Part shown: positions 9,646 to 24,372 of the stretch, in pieces
Layout of the letters: each line of letters opens with the position of its first letter
Numbering within the stretch: the stretch's first letter is position 1
DNA from: Sinohyriopsis cumingii
Lineage: Eukaryota; Mollusca; Bivalvia; Unionida; Unionidae
NCBI GenBank assembly: GCA_028554795.2
Contig: CM068828.1
Coordinates: forward strand, 18,054,436 to 18,118,435
DNA: 64,000 bases
Direction: 5' to 3'
Position numbers and translations under genes: made by a program
The notes under the pieces: model-generated
The model's database searches: none
Seen by the model: only the letters and a program-made list of their open reading frames with translations
Told to the model about the DNA's origin: nothing

Positions 9646-12450
9646 TTTCACATTGAACCTGGAGAGTGTTATTATATGTTGCCTTATAAAATTCTTTAAA
9701 AAATATTGAATCTGTTGTAAATGACCTTGAAGGTCTTGGTAATTTCTCCAAAAGAGAATAATGCTAGTGAAGAATGTATTGAAATTATATGTTATATGAC
9801 TGTGACTGGCAAGTATTATTCTCAATAGTACGTAAAATATTAGATTTTTGTATTTACAACTTATCAGAGAGACTTTGCTATTGTTGCTATAATGTGTTTA
9901 TATTGCTTTTATTTTCTTCAACTTTGTTATACAATACTAGATTTTGCGTCTCTAAGATCTCTCTGCACTCGGTTAGGTTACTGAAATATTACAAGTCTTC
10001 TATATGCTGCATTTCCTAATTAAAAATGTGATTTTAATCCTGCGGAGTTTGGTATACAATAAGCGTGCTACTGCCAAGTATGCGGTTATACAAAAATGTA
10101 GTTTTTAAAGCTAATGTCATCATTTTGTACCTTGACTTTAGACCTACAAATGTGCCAGCTGCACGATAAGGTGTGGAGTTAGATAAAACGCTCAATAAAA
10201 CATGTTAAGTGGTGAAAGAGTCACAACCTAGATATAGAAAACAGGACAGTAAATTCCCTTGTTTTTGGCTCTATCCTTGAGGACAGATCGTATGACTAGG
10301 AGTACATAATACACTATGTCTATGGCATATATCAAGCAAACGTTTGCATGAAAATGCGTTCATTGGTTCAAATTGACATAGGTGACCGATTTATATATTA
10401 GCTACCTGTGACCTTAACCTTGAGTTTGAAGTCATGGCCATGGTAGATTAATTGTGATATATAACTGGTGCATGTTTCATTAAAATATCTTTAGTAGTTT
10501 AAAGGTTATCATCTAGAGAATGTAAAACAACCACACACAAAAACCATATATTTTCCCTAACCTGGCTGAAAACTTAATCTAATGGCAGGGGACCTGTATA
10601 TATCATGTGACACACCGCCTAGTCATAAATTATATATGACTGAATTTTATAATCTTTCTCTAGCTGTAACACAGTTATGGGCTGGACAAGGAACTGTTAA
10701 CATAAGAATGGACGAATGTAGAATCAGTATATTTTTTTCCAGATTTAAGATGGGTGTAAACATGCATCAATAGTCTTATCATAATTTAGAGCGACAGCAG
10801 AAGAGTTCCTGCCTTGACGTCGACCATTGCAAAATGACGAAAACCATAGCATACAAAACTTTATTTGTATCACACACATGTGTTCCTTCTAAGATCTGAA
10901 ACATTTTTTGAACGTCAGCCTGGATAAAAACATTGAATACCTTAAAAGTTTAAATAGATTCATGGAAGTATGAATCACTTTATGAGTATCATATATGAAT
11001 ATATTCACTTTCATCGCAATAAAGATGTGTTTTAATTTAAGACTTGCAAGATTTATATGCATATAGGCATGTGACTGTAACTTTGTGGCAAAGCCTTGGA
11101 AGATCACACTACGTCAAGTTGTAAAAGTGTACAATGGTCTCATAATACAACTTTTAATGTCTAAAATGTAACAGCCCTGACGTCACAAGTATGTACTGAG
11201 ATGAATGCCCTTAACGTTGCAGATATGATCCTGGTATTGGTGCAAGACACAACATTCAAAATAAGTTTGATTTTCATGACTTAAACAGCTTCTTAAGTAC
11301 AGTCCACTCACAAATGGCAATAACCTTCAAAATGAGATAATACATGTGTGTTATGTGACATGAACATAGGTCATGCTACACTAAAAAGCACTAATTCATT
11401 TCATTGTTCTTGAGACTTTGAGAGCCAAAGATATAACACAAAAATAGATAATGTTGATTCCTGACTAATGAAAATAACTAGACAAACAAATGATTCAAAA
11501 GTTACGAGTCAAAAATACACTTCGTTAAACTACATTAGAGGACTTTTGATTTACAGTCCTATATAAAAAGTGAGTAAGCTTTACAAATCAGTTCAATCTT
11601 GCCGATAGGACCATGTTATTGATACACTTTATACGTACAAGTGATAGGACAATGTTATTGATACAACTGATAGGTACAAGTGAGACGACCTTGCTATTCA
11701 TACATACGATAGGTACAATAATTATACCCTCAAGGTTCGATTTTATATTGGGAAATGTTTCAATCTATGATCTTCAATAACACTTTCTGTGAGACAGTTT
11801 GGACACAAAAAAAAATTACATTGACCTGACACTCTAGCCCTGGCCTTAATTATAGGTCTGTGAGAGTTCCAATTAACAACATCAAGTGATAATGTACTAC
11901 TATACCAAGTTTTGTATTTTTTACTACATTTAGAAGTTTGCAAGTGTTGCAGTTCCAAACAAATATAGAAATGTCTGCCTTTTACTTTCATATGAGAACC
12001 ATCAAAGTAGCAAATTTGACACCCTTGTCTTAACGAAAAGTTGCATTTGTTCGTTCAGGATTTTGACAGTAAACTTCATTTAATTTTCACTGATATCTTG
12101 AACTTGTGTGATGAATGGTGTCTATCAAAGCTAATTCCCAATGCATTTCGTGATCAGATTGGATGGCGTTGGATAATTTGATCGTGAAACAGCACATCCA
12201 TGGAACTCTCACTGGGTAACGTTCAGTAAATTGGTTATTCATTATTCGAGGGTCCTGCTTTCCGAGGATTCACCCGAGGTCAAAGGAGTTTCCAAAAGAA
12301 GGTTGTTGTTACTGCTGTCTTTTGGGCTACTGGCTTAAGCCGCAGGACTCCCGTTGTGACTAGAATATTTCAAAGAAGGATCACGTAGAAGGTAACAGAT
12401 GCTACTGCAGAATACAATGGTCCACAATAGTTTCTCTCCATGATACAAAG

Positions 12451-13657
12451 TCATGTTGGCGATGGCGACTCTGATGATACAATACACCACATAGATTTTT
12501 CAGAAAAATACCATTTGCGTTTTTGGCACACGTTTACCGCACCACACCCACAGGGATTGCTTTTGTAGATGTTGAAGAGTAGGAGCAAGTGCATACTGCT
12601 GTTGTGTTGAACTGTTGGTGACTTCTTTTTATGTATGATGACTTTGACAGTCCAAGAATCAATACTCGGGGGTTGTCCTTTCCAAAGTACTGTCACTTCT
12701 TTGACTTGGTGTTTACCTACTGTATGGGTACTTCGATCGAGAATGCTTTCGATTCCGTACATTTCGTCTTCTTTTTGGTCGCTTGTTGCAACCCGGGCAA
12801 GTAGAAAGTTCCCTTTAACACTTCACTGTTCATGTCTTCTAATTAATAGACAGGAGGATGACGGCCTTGCACTCTTCCAGTGATATGAAACAATTCGGTG
12901 GTCCAATACGGTAAATAATTTTTGTCGAAGATACGTTTGCTTTTTCCAATGTTAACTCAATCTCCCGTCGTCAACAGTCCATGTTTCTTGGGGACAGTAG
13001 GGGACGTACCAAACAGTCGCTAAAACACGGACACTTTTGTTGTTGGGAAACACTTCTTCGGGGGCTCATCCGATGCTTCGATGGTAAGATTGGTACTAAG
13101 CTTTGGTCAGGATCGGTAAGACGTTGATATACTTGTGGGTATGTTGATGCGGAAAATATTTCCACACACGCTCTTTTAAAATGCGTTGAAAACGTTCCAA
13201 TATGCTGCCTTGGTTTCGGGATTTTTGGTGGTGAAAAAATGGATGTCCCTTTTGCCGGTTATTTTTGGAAAGCTTGCCGTCATCTGTTCGCCACTGGAGA
13301 TTGTGACTAACGCTTTGTTTCGGCATTAATATTTAGGTTCGACCCATGTAAATCTGGTAAAGACGTGAATGACACGAAACATACTTGTAGCCGCGATTTT
13401 AGGTGGCTAAATGATTGCTCGATGACATCTACTTTGGTGCAACGTCTGGAAACGTTTCTTTAAATGGGTTTGTGTAACTTGTACGTTGCTTGTTTTTGTA
13501 ACCATCGTTGCACCTTGGATGAACGTACACATTTCATTTGGGTTTTGGCAGTACAATACAAGTTTTGAACTCCTTCGTAACCTGCAGGATGGGCAGGATT
13601 GTAGGAAATACTGGCTAAAATATTCTCCATCAGGACTCCTTTCATTAAGTCACCCAC
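12451..13657 (-). pseudogene. Polinton-type integrase fossil, copy 2
   Basis: Same layout as copy 1. The chromodomain-like part differs from all other copies by clustered substitutions (Ile for Asn in 'MYGIES', His for Tyr in 'VIIHKKK'), so this stretch has a separate history. Confidence 0.85.
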
Positions 13658-14356
13658 CGTTCTCTGATGCTACTCTTGCGTTCATAGGGTTGTTCGAAAA
13701 CTACTTAGCGTGTCCCACGTGCCACAGAGGTAGAAACCGATGGTGATGGTAATGGTGACAAAGAAATCGCTTTTTCTTGCTTTCTTTTTAAGTTTCCGGT
13801 TTCCTTTCTTTTTTTCCCACTTTTGTCGAAGTAGAAGTCGACATCATCTATTTAAACAAAGCTTTGAGTTCTTGTGTTGGGGTGTGGGGGAAGGGGTCTA
13901 CAAGAGCGCTGCAATCTTACTAGCCCTTTGAACGACTTCACGTGCGTCCTCTTCCTCTGGAATAAGTGTGGCTGCGTCTGTCTTTGTCCATTGGGGTGGT
14001 AGTGGAGGTGATTGACTTTTCATCCTGGCCTTGAAATCTTTCAGATTTGGTTTAGCTGTTTCCTGTAAAACTTGCAGGTGAAACAGTTGAAGACGTTGCA
14101 ACATTTGACAATAGTGTTTTTCCTTTTCTGGCGAATCGGGACGATCCATCAATGATTGCAATTAGTGTGGTAACTGTGGCATCATGGTCAGATTAGGTTT
14201 TCGACCTAAATGAGGGGTGTGCTTTTCTTGCCAACAATGGAATTCCATCAGTTGTGAGTTGGGTACTAAACTCAGCTTTCGTCCTTCCATGACATTCCAT
14301 AGTACACGTATCAGGTCTTTCTACCAGCGGGGGTCCTTTCTTCTTCTTCTTCCTCC

Positions 14357-14765
14357 TTATTTCGGACAACCGAGTAAAACACTTCCAACAAGTCCTCCAA
14401 GAGACGCTCCAGTCAGTCCTTGGATCAAGGGTCCTAATAGCACTGGCATGAAATTATCTTTCGCGTTGCACAAACATCTTTCTCTTTTGACTGATGGGTA
14501 TTTTCTTTCTGACTATTTGGCAAAGAACGTTTCGATGCTTTGCGAAGCAATCTTTCAGGAGTTTATTAATAGTTATCGTTCCTTTCAAGACATTCAAACA
14601 AAATTCAGACACAAGGTATCGATGATTTGTTTGAATGAATTGTTTTCGTTTGGTTGGATGGGCTTTCGACAGGACGGACGACACATCATGATGATACAGT
14701 CTTTTTCTTTTTCTTATTTTGAGAAGAGAGTGACGGTGGTGGTGTGCACTTCTTTTGGATGACAT
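14357..14765 (-). pseudogene. Polinton small core-like protein fossil, copy 2
   Basis: 'CLNVLKG' at 14454-14765 and glycine-rich tail at 14357-14449. It has Leu for Pro in 'SSVLSKAH', as do copies 3-8, so copy 1 is the odd one. Confidence 0.6.
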
Positions 14766-16455
14766 ATTCTTTCTTTTGGGAGGAAAACGTCACTGAAGCG
14801 AATGGTCTAGCAGGCGTCTATTCTATATTGGAAAATGTATCCACTGATTGTCGGTATGTCCTATCATTTTCATGATGGGTATCACAAACATTGGTGGGTT
14901 CGAAACGGACTAAATCGTGACAGATCTTCTTTGGATATATTCAGTAAACTATGTAACACTCCCGATATTTCTTCGATTTTGATCTTCGGGAAAGATGATA
15001 AGGTCGTTAACGGAGGAGAAGTTCCTTAATAAATTGATTTCTTTGTTTTCATCAAATTTGGAAAGACGCGTGTTGAATCAGGGTTGACTGGCATCACGAA
15101 CAACGGTGAAGTGGAAGAAGCTACTGCTGGAGACACGGTCACCGATGTTCGTGGTTTGGGGAAGTAAGGTTGTCTTCTAGCAGCACTGCCTCACTTTCGT
15201 TAGAAGATGTTTCTTGGGGATTCTCTTCTTCTTGGGAATTTTCTTTTTCTGGTTATGTGCCTTGGTCGTGTTACACGTTTTCTTCTTGGAACGTCTTTGG
15301 AGAGAAGCTCTTTTTAGGGGGTTAGCTGCTACTGCTGAATCATTTGGATACGAGTTTAAGAGGGAATGAATAATGACACCTCCAAGAGAACCGCTACCTC
15401 CAGGTTTCAAAATAAATTGCTTTTCGGTTTGAGTATTGATTCTGGAATCTGCCTGTTGCGACAAGGCTACTTAGTCTTTGTCAAAAAAGCGTTTGATTTG
15501 ATGAGGGATGTAAATGATGCCGTGAAGTAATTGACATGCTGTCGCCGTAAACCATTGTAAGACGTTTTTGAGACTAGGGTTCAAAGACACGAGCACGCAC
15601 TAGTGGATGTTTTTCGCACAAAACACGAATCACTTGTGAGACAGACAAGAAGTGCCGGAAGTTTTTATAGGTGCTTGAGTGACACTGTCGTACGCATAAG
15701 TCAGCCAAGGAGTTTCTATTTGGCTAGCAGTAGCGCTTGAGATTTATCTCTTGGACAAGTAAACAAAACCACGTAATGAGAAGTGGGACCGATGGGCTTT
15801 AATTTGTGGAAACAAACTGAGGGTAATGTAAATGACACTGGTATTATGATGATGCCCTTTGCGTATAAATCATGGATTAATTCTTCTTCGTCCTCTACTA
15901 ACATATCGAAAATGACGTGTTTGACTCGTGTCAGGCATGATACTGTTCCCGCGAGGAGTGCCTTCCACAATGATAATGAAATCTCCTTGACTTTCTTGAA
16001 GGAAGCTGTAAGCCGATTGCCGATCTTTGTAACACCGCACGAAGCATTAGGACGGACGATCGATTAAATGGGTTTTGTGCTAGATCAAACATTTAACAAA
16101 ATCGCTTAGCCTCAACCTCTCAGTCCAGCAATCAGTATTTTAAAGGGATGATGAAGATAAAGTGACTCTCAAGTGGAACGATATAACTTCTCGTTAATGA
16201 GTTTGAGAGGATAGGAGGAGGTAAAGAAGCCATAGCGAAGGTGTATACAATTTAGAAAATAACATAGACAAGACAAGAGATTTTTTACGTTTCAAGACAC
16301 GTTTATTCAGTATTAAAAATGGCGATTTGACACGAAATACAAAAATACATTAGAGACATATGGTTAAGTATAGATTTAAGATGCAACTCAAAACGACAAA
16401 AAATGCAATACAAACATATAACTGTACAAAATTTTCGATGAATGTGTGGTGTTCT

Positions 16456-17008
16456 ACAATTTCCAGGGACACTGTGTAACATTCTTTGTGTCTCTACAAG
16501 ATGGGCAGTCTGTAATATTTCCTCCCAGAATGGTCTTTCATTGGTGTCGATTTCGACGACGGTGCTATTGTCCTGAATTTGGGTTTACTTTGTGTCACGT
16601 TCTTCTTTCAATGTTGCTAACTCGCGATTAAATGTCACATTGTTCACTTGACGTTTTAAGTCATTAACCTAAATCTATTACTTAGTTAGCCACTTCTTTC
16701 GTCCAAGCATCGAAACTAAAACCGTTCCAGTCACGTACATCTTTCCATTGAGGGTATAGGTCTAAAGCTACACACAAACTTTCTTAAGCATCCAAAGTCA
16801 ATACAGTTTTAAAAATAATTTCTTTACGTTCAGGTTGAGAGGTATCGAATGAAAGTGCAACGATTTTAACAGTTATAGTGTATCGTGCACATTGAAATGA
16901 GATATTATGTTGTCTTTGTAGGAACTTTTAGTAAATATTCCACATGGAATCTGCTGGCAAAGCATATGCTAGAGGCGAAGTCAATAATATGCACAATAAG
17001 ATATTCAT
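16456..17008 (-). pseudogene. Broken secreted-protein-like gene, copy 3
   Basis: Signal-like start at 17008, unchanged from copy 1. Confidence 0.4.
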
Positions 17009-19812
17009 TTTCACATTGAACCTGGAGAGTGTTATTATATGTTGCCTTATAAAATTCTTTAAAAAATATTGAATCTGTTGTAAATGACCTTGAAGGTCTT
17101 GGTAATTTCTCCAAAAGAGAATAATGCTAGTGAAGAATGTATTGAAATTATATGTTATATGACTGTGACTGGCAAGTATTATTCTCAATAGTACGTAAAA
17201 TATTAGATTTTTGTATTTACAACTTATCAGAGAGACTTTGCTATTGTTGCTATAATGTGTTTATATTGCTTTTATTTTCTTCAACTTTGTTATACAATAC
17301 TAGATTTTGCGTCTCTAAGATCTCTCTGCACTCGGTTAGGTTACTGAAATATTACAAGTCTTCTATATGCTGCATTTCCTAATTAAAAATGTGATTTTAA
17401 TCCTGCGGAGTTTGGTATACAATAAGCGTGCTGCTGCCAAGTATGCGGTTATACAAAAATGTAGTTTTTAAAGCTAATGTCATCATTTTGTACCTTGACT
17501 TTAGACCTACAAATGTGCCAGCTGCACGATAAGGTGTGGAGTTAGATAAAACGCTCAATAAAACATGTTAAGTGGTGAAAGAGTCACAACCTAGATATAG
17601 AAAACAGGACAGTAAATTCCCTTGTTTTTGGCTCTATCCTTGAGGACAGATCGTATGACTAGGAGTACATAATACACTATGTCTATGGCATATATCAAGC
17701 AAACGTTTGCATGAAAATGCGTTCATTGGTTCAAATTGACATAGGTGACCGATTTATATATTAGCTACCTGTGACCTTAACCTTGAGTTTGAAGTCATGG
17801 CCATGGTAGATTAATTGTGATATATAACTGGTGCATGTTTCATTAAAATATCTTTAGTAGTTTAAAGGTTATCATCTAGAGAATGTAAAACAACCACACA
17901 CAAAAACCATATATTTTCCCTAACCTGGCTGAAAACTTAATCTAATGGCAGGGGACCTGTATATATCATGTGACACACCGCCTAGTCATAAATTATATAT
18001 GACTGAATTTTATAATCTTTCTCTAGCTGTAACACAGTTATGGGCTGGACAAGGAACTGTTAACATAAGAATGGACGAATGTAGAATCAGTATATTTTTT
18101 TCCAGATTTAAGATGGGTGTAAACATGCATCAATAGTCTTATCATAATTTAGAGCGACAGCAGAAGAGTTCCTGCCTTGACGTCGACCATTGCAAAATGA
18201 CGAAAACATAGCATACAAAACTTTATTTGTATCACACACATGTGTTCCTTCTAAGATCTGAAACATTTTTTGAACGTCAGCCTGGATAAAAACATTGAAT
18301 ACCTTAAAAGTTTAAATAGATTCATGGAAGTATGAATCACTTTATGAGTATCATATATGAATATATTCACTTTCATCGCAATAAAGATGTGTTTTAATTT
18401 AAGACTTGCAAGATTTATATGCATATAGGCATGTGACTGTAACTTTGTGGCAAAGCCTTGGAAGATCACACTACGTCAAGTTGTAAAAGTGTACAATGGT
18501 CTCATAATACAACTTTTAATGTCTAAAATGTAACAGCCCTGACGTCACAAGTATGTACTGAGATGAATGCCCTTAACGTTGCAGATATGATCCTGGTATT
18601 GGTGCAAGACACAACATTCAAAATAAGTTTGATTTTCATGACTTAAACAGCTTCTTAAGTACAGTCCACTCACAAATGGCAATAACCTTCAAAATGAGAT
18701 AATACATGTGTGTTATGTGACATGAACATAGGTCATGCTACACTAAAAAGCACTAATTCATTTCATTGTTCTTGAGACTTTGAGAGCCAAAGATATAACA
18801 CAAAAATAGATAATGTTGATTCCTGACTAATGAAAATAACTAGACAAACAAATGATTCAAAAGTTACGAGTGAAAAATACACTTCGTTAAACTGCATTAG
18901 AGGACTTTTGATTTACAGTCCTATATAAAAAGTGAGTAAGCTTTACAAATCAGTTCAATCTTGCCGATAGGACCATGTTATTGATACACTTTATACGTAC
19001 GAGTGATAGGACAATGTTATTGATACAACTGATAGGTACAAGTGAGACGACCTTGCTATTCATACATACGATAGGTACAATAATTATACCCTCAAGGTTC
19101 GATTTTATATTGGGAAATGTTTCAATCTATGATCTTCAATAACACTTTCTGTGAGACAGTTTGGACACAAAAAAAAATTACATTGACCTGACACTCTAGC
19201 CCTGGCCTTAATTATAGGTCTGTGAGAGTTCCAATTAACAACATCAAGTGATAATGTACTACTATACCAAGTTTTGTATTTTTTACTACATTTAGAAGTT
19301 TGCAAGTGTTGCAGTTCCAAACAAATATAGAAATGTCTGCCTTTTACTTTCATATGAGAACCATCAAAGTAGCAAATTTGACACCCTTGTCTTAACGAAA
19401 AGTTGCATTTGTTCGTTCAGGATTTTGACAGTAAACTTCATTTAATTTCCACTGACATCTTGAACTTGTGTGATGAATGGTGTCTATCAAAGCTAATTCC
19501 CAATGCATTTCGTGATCAGATTGGATGGCGTTGGATAATTTGATCGTGAAACAGCACATCCATGGAACTCTCACTGGGTAACGTTCAGTAAATTGGTTAT
19601 TCATTATTCGAGGGTCCTGCTTTCCGAGGATTCACCCGAGGTCAAAGGAGTTTCCAAAAGAAGGTTGTTGTTACTGCTGTCTTTTGGGCTACTGGCTTAA
19701 GCCGCAGGACTCCCGTTGTGACTAGAATATTTCAAAGAAGGATCACGTAGAAGGTAACAGATGCTACTGCAGAATACAATGGTCCACAGTAGTTTCTCTC
19801 CATGATACAAAG

Positions 19813-21020
19813 TCATGTTGGCGATGGCGACTCTGATGATACAATACACCACATAGATTTTTCAGAAAAATACCATTTGCGTTTTTGGCACACGTTTACC
19901 GCACCACACCCACAGGGATTGCTTTTGTAGATGTTGAAGAGTAGGAGCAAGTGCATACTGCTGTTGTGTTGAACTGTTGGTGACTTCTTTTTATATATGA
20001 TGACTTTGACAGTCCAAGAATCAATACTCGGGGGTTGTCCTTTCCAAAGTACTGTCACTTCTTTGACTTGGTGTTTACCTACTGTATGGGTACTTCGATC
20101 GAGAATGCTTTCGTTTCCGTACATTTATTTCTTCTTTTTGGTCACTTGTTGCAACCCGGGCAAGTAGAAAGTTCCCTTTAACACTTCACTGTTCATGTCT
20201 TCTAATTTATAGACAGGAGGATGACGGCCTTGCACTCTTCCAGTGATATGAAACAATTCGGTGGTCCAATACGGTAAATAATTTTTGTCGAAGATACGTT
20301 TGCTTTTTCCAATGTTAACTCAATCTCCCGTCGTCAACAGTCCATATTTCTTGGGGACAGTAGGGGACGTACCAAACAGTCGCTAAAACACGGACACTTT
20401 TGTTGTTGGGAAACACTTCTTCGGGGGCTCATCCGATGCTTCGATGGTAAGATTGGTACTAAGCTTTGGTCAGGATCGGTAAGACGTTGATATACTTGTG
20501 GGTATGTTGATGCGGAAAATATTTCCACACACGCTCTTTTAAAATGCGTTGAAAACGTTCCAATATGCTGCCTTGGTTTCGGGATTTTTGCTGGTGAAAA
20601 AATGGATGTCCCTTTTGCCGGTTATTTTTGGAAAGCTTGCCGTCATCTGTTCGCCACTGGAGATTGTGACTAACGCTTTGTTTCGGCATTAATATTTAGG
20701 TTCGACCCATGTAAATCTGGTAAAGACGTGAATGACACGAAACATACTTGTAGCCGCGATTTTAGGTGGCTAAATGATTGCTCGATGACATCTACTTTGG
20801 TGCAACGTCTGGAAACGTTTCTTTAAATGGGTTTGTGTAACTTGTACGTTGCTTGTTTTTGTAACCATCGTTGCACCTTGGATGAACGTACACATTTCAT
20901 TTGGGTTTTGGCAGTACGATACAAGTTTTGAACTCCTTCGTAACCTGCAGGATGGGCAGGATTGTAGGAAATACTGGCTAAAATATTCTCCATCACGACT
21001 CCTTTCATTAAGTCACCCAC
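19813..21020 (-). pseudogene. Polinton-type integrase fossil, copy 3
   Basis: Same layout. Arg replaces Cys in 'NLYRTAK' of the N-terminal part, shared with copies 4 and 5, and Gln replaces His in 'FFHQQKS' in this copy only. Confidence 0.85.
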
Positions 21021-21720
21021 CGTTCTCTGATGCTACTCTTGCGTTCATAGGGTTGTTCGAAAACTGCTTAGCGTGTCCCACGTGCTACAGAAGTAGAATC
21101 CAAATGGTGATGGTAATGGTGACAAAGAAATCGCTTTTTCTTGCTTTCTTTTTAAGTTTCCGGTTTCCTTTCTTTTTTCCCCACTTTTGTCGAAGTAGAA
21201 GTCGACATCATCTATTTAAACAAAGCTTTGAGTTCTTATGTTGGGGAGTGGGGCAAGGGGTCTACAAGAGCGCTGCAATCTTACTAGCCCTTTGAACGAC
21301 TTCACGTGCGTCCTCTTCCTCTGGAATAAGTGTGGCTGCGTCTGTCTTTGTCCATTGGGGTGGTAGTGGAGGTGATTGACTTTTCATCCTGGCCTTGAAA
21401 TCTTTCAGATTTGGTTTAGCTGTTTCCTGTAAAACTTGCAGGTGAAACAGTTGAAGACGTTGCAACATTTGACAATAGTGTTTTTCCTTTTCTGGCGAAT
21501 CGGGACGATCCATCAATGATTGCAATTAGTGTAGTAACTGTGGCATCATGGTCAGATTAGGATTGGGACCTAAATGAGGGGTGTGCTTTTCTTGCCAACA
21601 ATGGAATTCCATCAGTTGTGAGTTGGGTACTAAACTCAGCTTTCGTCCTTCCATGACATTCCATAGTACACGTATCAGGTCTTTCTACCAGCGGGGGTCC
21701 TTTCTTCTTCTTCTTCCTCC

Positions 21721-22129
21721 TTATTTCGGACAACCGAGTAAAACACTTCCAACAAGTCCTCCAAGAGACGCTCCAGTCAGTCCTTGGATCAAGGGTCCTA
21801 ATAGCACTGGCATGAAATTATCTTTCGCGTTGCACAAACATCTTTCTCTTTTGACTGATGGGTATTTTCTTTCTGACTATTTGGCAAAGAACGTTTCGAT
21901 GCTTTGCGAAGCAATCTTTCAGGAGTTTATTAATAGTTATCGTTCCTTTCAAGACATTCAAACAAAATTCAGACACAAGGTATCGATGATTTGTTTGAAT
22001 GAATTGTTTTCGTTTGGTTGGATGGGCTTTCGACAGGACGGACGACACGTCATGATGATACAGTCTTTTTCTTTTTCTTATTTTGAGAAGAGAGTGACGG
22101 TGGTGGTGTGCACTTCTTTTGGATGACAT
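21721..22129 (-). pseudogene. Polinton small core-like protein fossil, copy 3
   Basis: Basic piece 21818-22129 and glycine-rich piece 21721-21813, same residues as copies 4-8. Confidence 0.6.
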
Positions 22130-23819
22130 ATTCTTTCTTTTGGGAGGAAAACGTCACTGAAGCGAATGGTCTAGCAGGCGTCTATTCTATATTGGAAAAT
22201 GTATCCACTGATTGTCGGTATGTCCTATCATTTTCATGATGGGTATCACAAACATTGGTGGGTTCGAAACGGACTAAATCGTGACAGATCTTCTTTGGAT
22301 ATATTCAGTAAACTATGTAACACTCCCGATATTTCTTCGATTTTGATCTTCGGGAAAGATGATAAGGTCGTTAACGGAGGAGAAGTTCCTTAATAAATTG
22401 ATTTCTTTGTTTTCATCAAATTTGGAAAGACGCGTGTTGAATCAGGGTTGACTGGCATCACGAGCAACGGTGAAGTGGAAGAAGCTACTGCTGGAGACAC
22501 GGTCACCGATGTTCGTGGTTTGGGGAAGTAAGGTTGTCTTCTAGCAGCACTGCCTCACTTTCGTTAGAAGATGTTTCTTGGGGATTCTCTTCTTCTTGGG
22601 AATTTTCTTTTTCTGGTTATGTGCCTTGGTCGTGTTACACGTTTTCTTCTTGGAACGTCTTTGGAGAGAAGCTCTTTTTAGGGGGTTAGCTGCTACTGCT
22701 GAATCATTTGGATACGAGTTTAAGAGGGAATGAATAATGACACCTCCAAGAGAACCGCTACCTCCAGGTTTCAAAATAAATTGCTTTTCGGTTTGAGTAT
22801 TGATTCTGGAATCTGCCTGTTGCGACAAGGCTACTTAGTCTTTGTCAAAAAAGCGTTTGATTTGATGAGGGATGTAAATGATGCCGTGAAGTAATTGACA
22901 TGCTGTCGCCGTAAACCATTGTAAGACGTTTTTGAGACTAGGGTTCAAAGACACGAGCACGCACTAGTGGATGTTTTTCGCACAAAACACGAATCACTTG
23001 TGAGACAGACAAGAAGTGCCGGAAGTTTTTATAGGTGCTTGAGTGACACTGTCGTACGCATAAGTCAGCCAAGGAGTTTCTATTTGGCTAGCAGTAGCGC
23101 TTGAGATTTATCTCTTGGACAAGTAAACAAAACCACGTAATGAGAAGTGGGACCGATGGGCTTTAATTTGTGGAAACAAACTGAGGGTAATGTAAATGAC
23201 ACTGGTATTATGATGATGCCCTTTGCGTATAAATCATGGATTAATTCTTCTTCGTCCTCTACTAACATATCGAAAATGACGTGTTTGACTCGTGTCAGGC
23301 ATGATACTGTTCCCGCGAGGAGTGCCTTCCACAATGATAATGAAATCTCCTTGACTTTCTTGAAGGAAGCTGTAAGCCGATTGCCGATCTTTGTAACACC
23401 GCACGAAGCATTAGGACGGACGATCGATTAAATGGGTTTTGTGCTAGATCAAACATTTAACAAAATCGCTTAGCCTCAACCTCTCAGTCCAGCAATCAGT
23501 ATTTTAAAGGGATGATGAAGATGAAGTGACTCTCAAGTGGAACGATATAACTTCTCGTTAATGAGTTTGAGAGGATAGGAGGAGGTAAAGAAGCCATAGC
23601 GAAGGTGTATACAATTTAGAAAATAACATAGACAAGACAAGAGATTTTTTACGTTTCAAGACACGTTTATTCAGTATTAAAAATGGCGATTTGACACGAA
23701 ATACAAAAATACATTAGAGACAAATGGTTAAGTATAGATTTAAGATGCAACTCAAAACGACAAAAAATGCAATACAAACATATAACTGTACAAAATTTTC
23801 GATGAATGTGTGGTGTTCT

Positions 23820-24372
23820 ACAATTTCCAGGGACACTGTGTAACATTCTTTGTGTCTCTACAAGATGGGCAGTCTGTAATATTTCCTCCCAGAATGGTCT
23901 TTCATTGGTGTCGATTTCGACGACGGTGCTATTGTCCTGAATTTGGGTTTACTTTGTGTCACGTTCTTCTTTCAATGTTGCTAACTCGCGATTAAATGTC
24001 ACATTGTTCACTTGACGTTTTAAGTCATTAACCTAAATCTATTACTTAGTTAGCCACTTCTTTCGTCCAAGCATCGAAACTAAAACCGTTCCAGTCACGT
24101 ACATCTTTCCATTGAGGGTATAGGTCTAAAGCTACACACAAACTTTCTTAAGCATCCAAAGTCAATACAGTTTTAAAAATAATTTCTTTACGTTCAGGTT
24201 GAGAGGTATCGAATGAAAGTGCAACGATTTTAACAGTTATAGTGTATCGTGCACATTGAAATGAGATATTATGTTGTCTTTGTAGGAACTTTTAGTAAAT
24301 ATTCCACATGGAATCTGCTGGCAAAGCATATGCTAGAGGCGAAGTCAATAATATGCACAATAAGATATTCAT
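23820..24372 (-). pseudogene. Broken secreted-protein-like gene, copy 4
   Basis: Signal-like start at 24372, unchanged from copy 1. Confidence 0.4.

Larger units (their letters stand above)
7364..14726. repeat. Macrosatellite unit, copy 2
   Basis: Shares the 13733-13893 tract type with copy 1 only. It has one extra CA step near 10534, also present in copy 3. It shows private clustered differences at 12086-12097 and 12612-12782, and shares a three-substitution cluster at 14198-14202 with copy 4 only. Confidence 0.95.
12030..15464 (-). mobile_element. Polinton/Maverick fossil block, copy 2/3
   Basis: Same parts: basic fragment 15177-15464, core-like 14357-14765, second conserved fragment 13898-14161, integrase 12451-13657, further conserved fragment about 12030-12242. 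This block is the one with the private patch of differences at 12612-12782. Confidence 0.75.
14727..22090. repeat. Macrosatellite unit, copy 3
   Basis: First copy with the tract type shared by copies 3-8 around 21096-21260. It keeps the extra CA step (near 17897) and the T variant near 16361 seen in copy 2, so its left part resembles copy 2 and its right part resembles copies 4 and 5. Confidence 0.95.
19392..22828 (-). mobile_element. Polinton/Maverick fossil block, copy 3/4
   Basis: Parts: basic 22541-22828, core-like 21721-22129, second conserved fragment 21262-21525, integrase 19813-21020, further conserved fragment 19392-19604. Confidence 0.75.
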
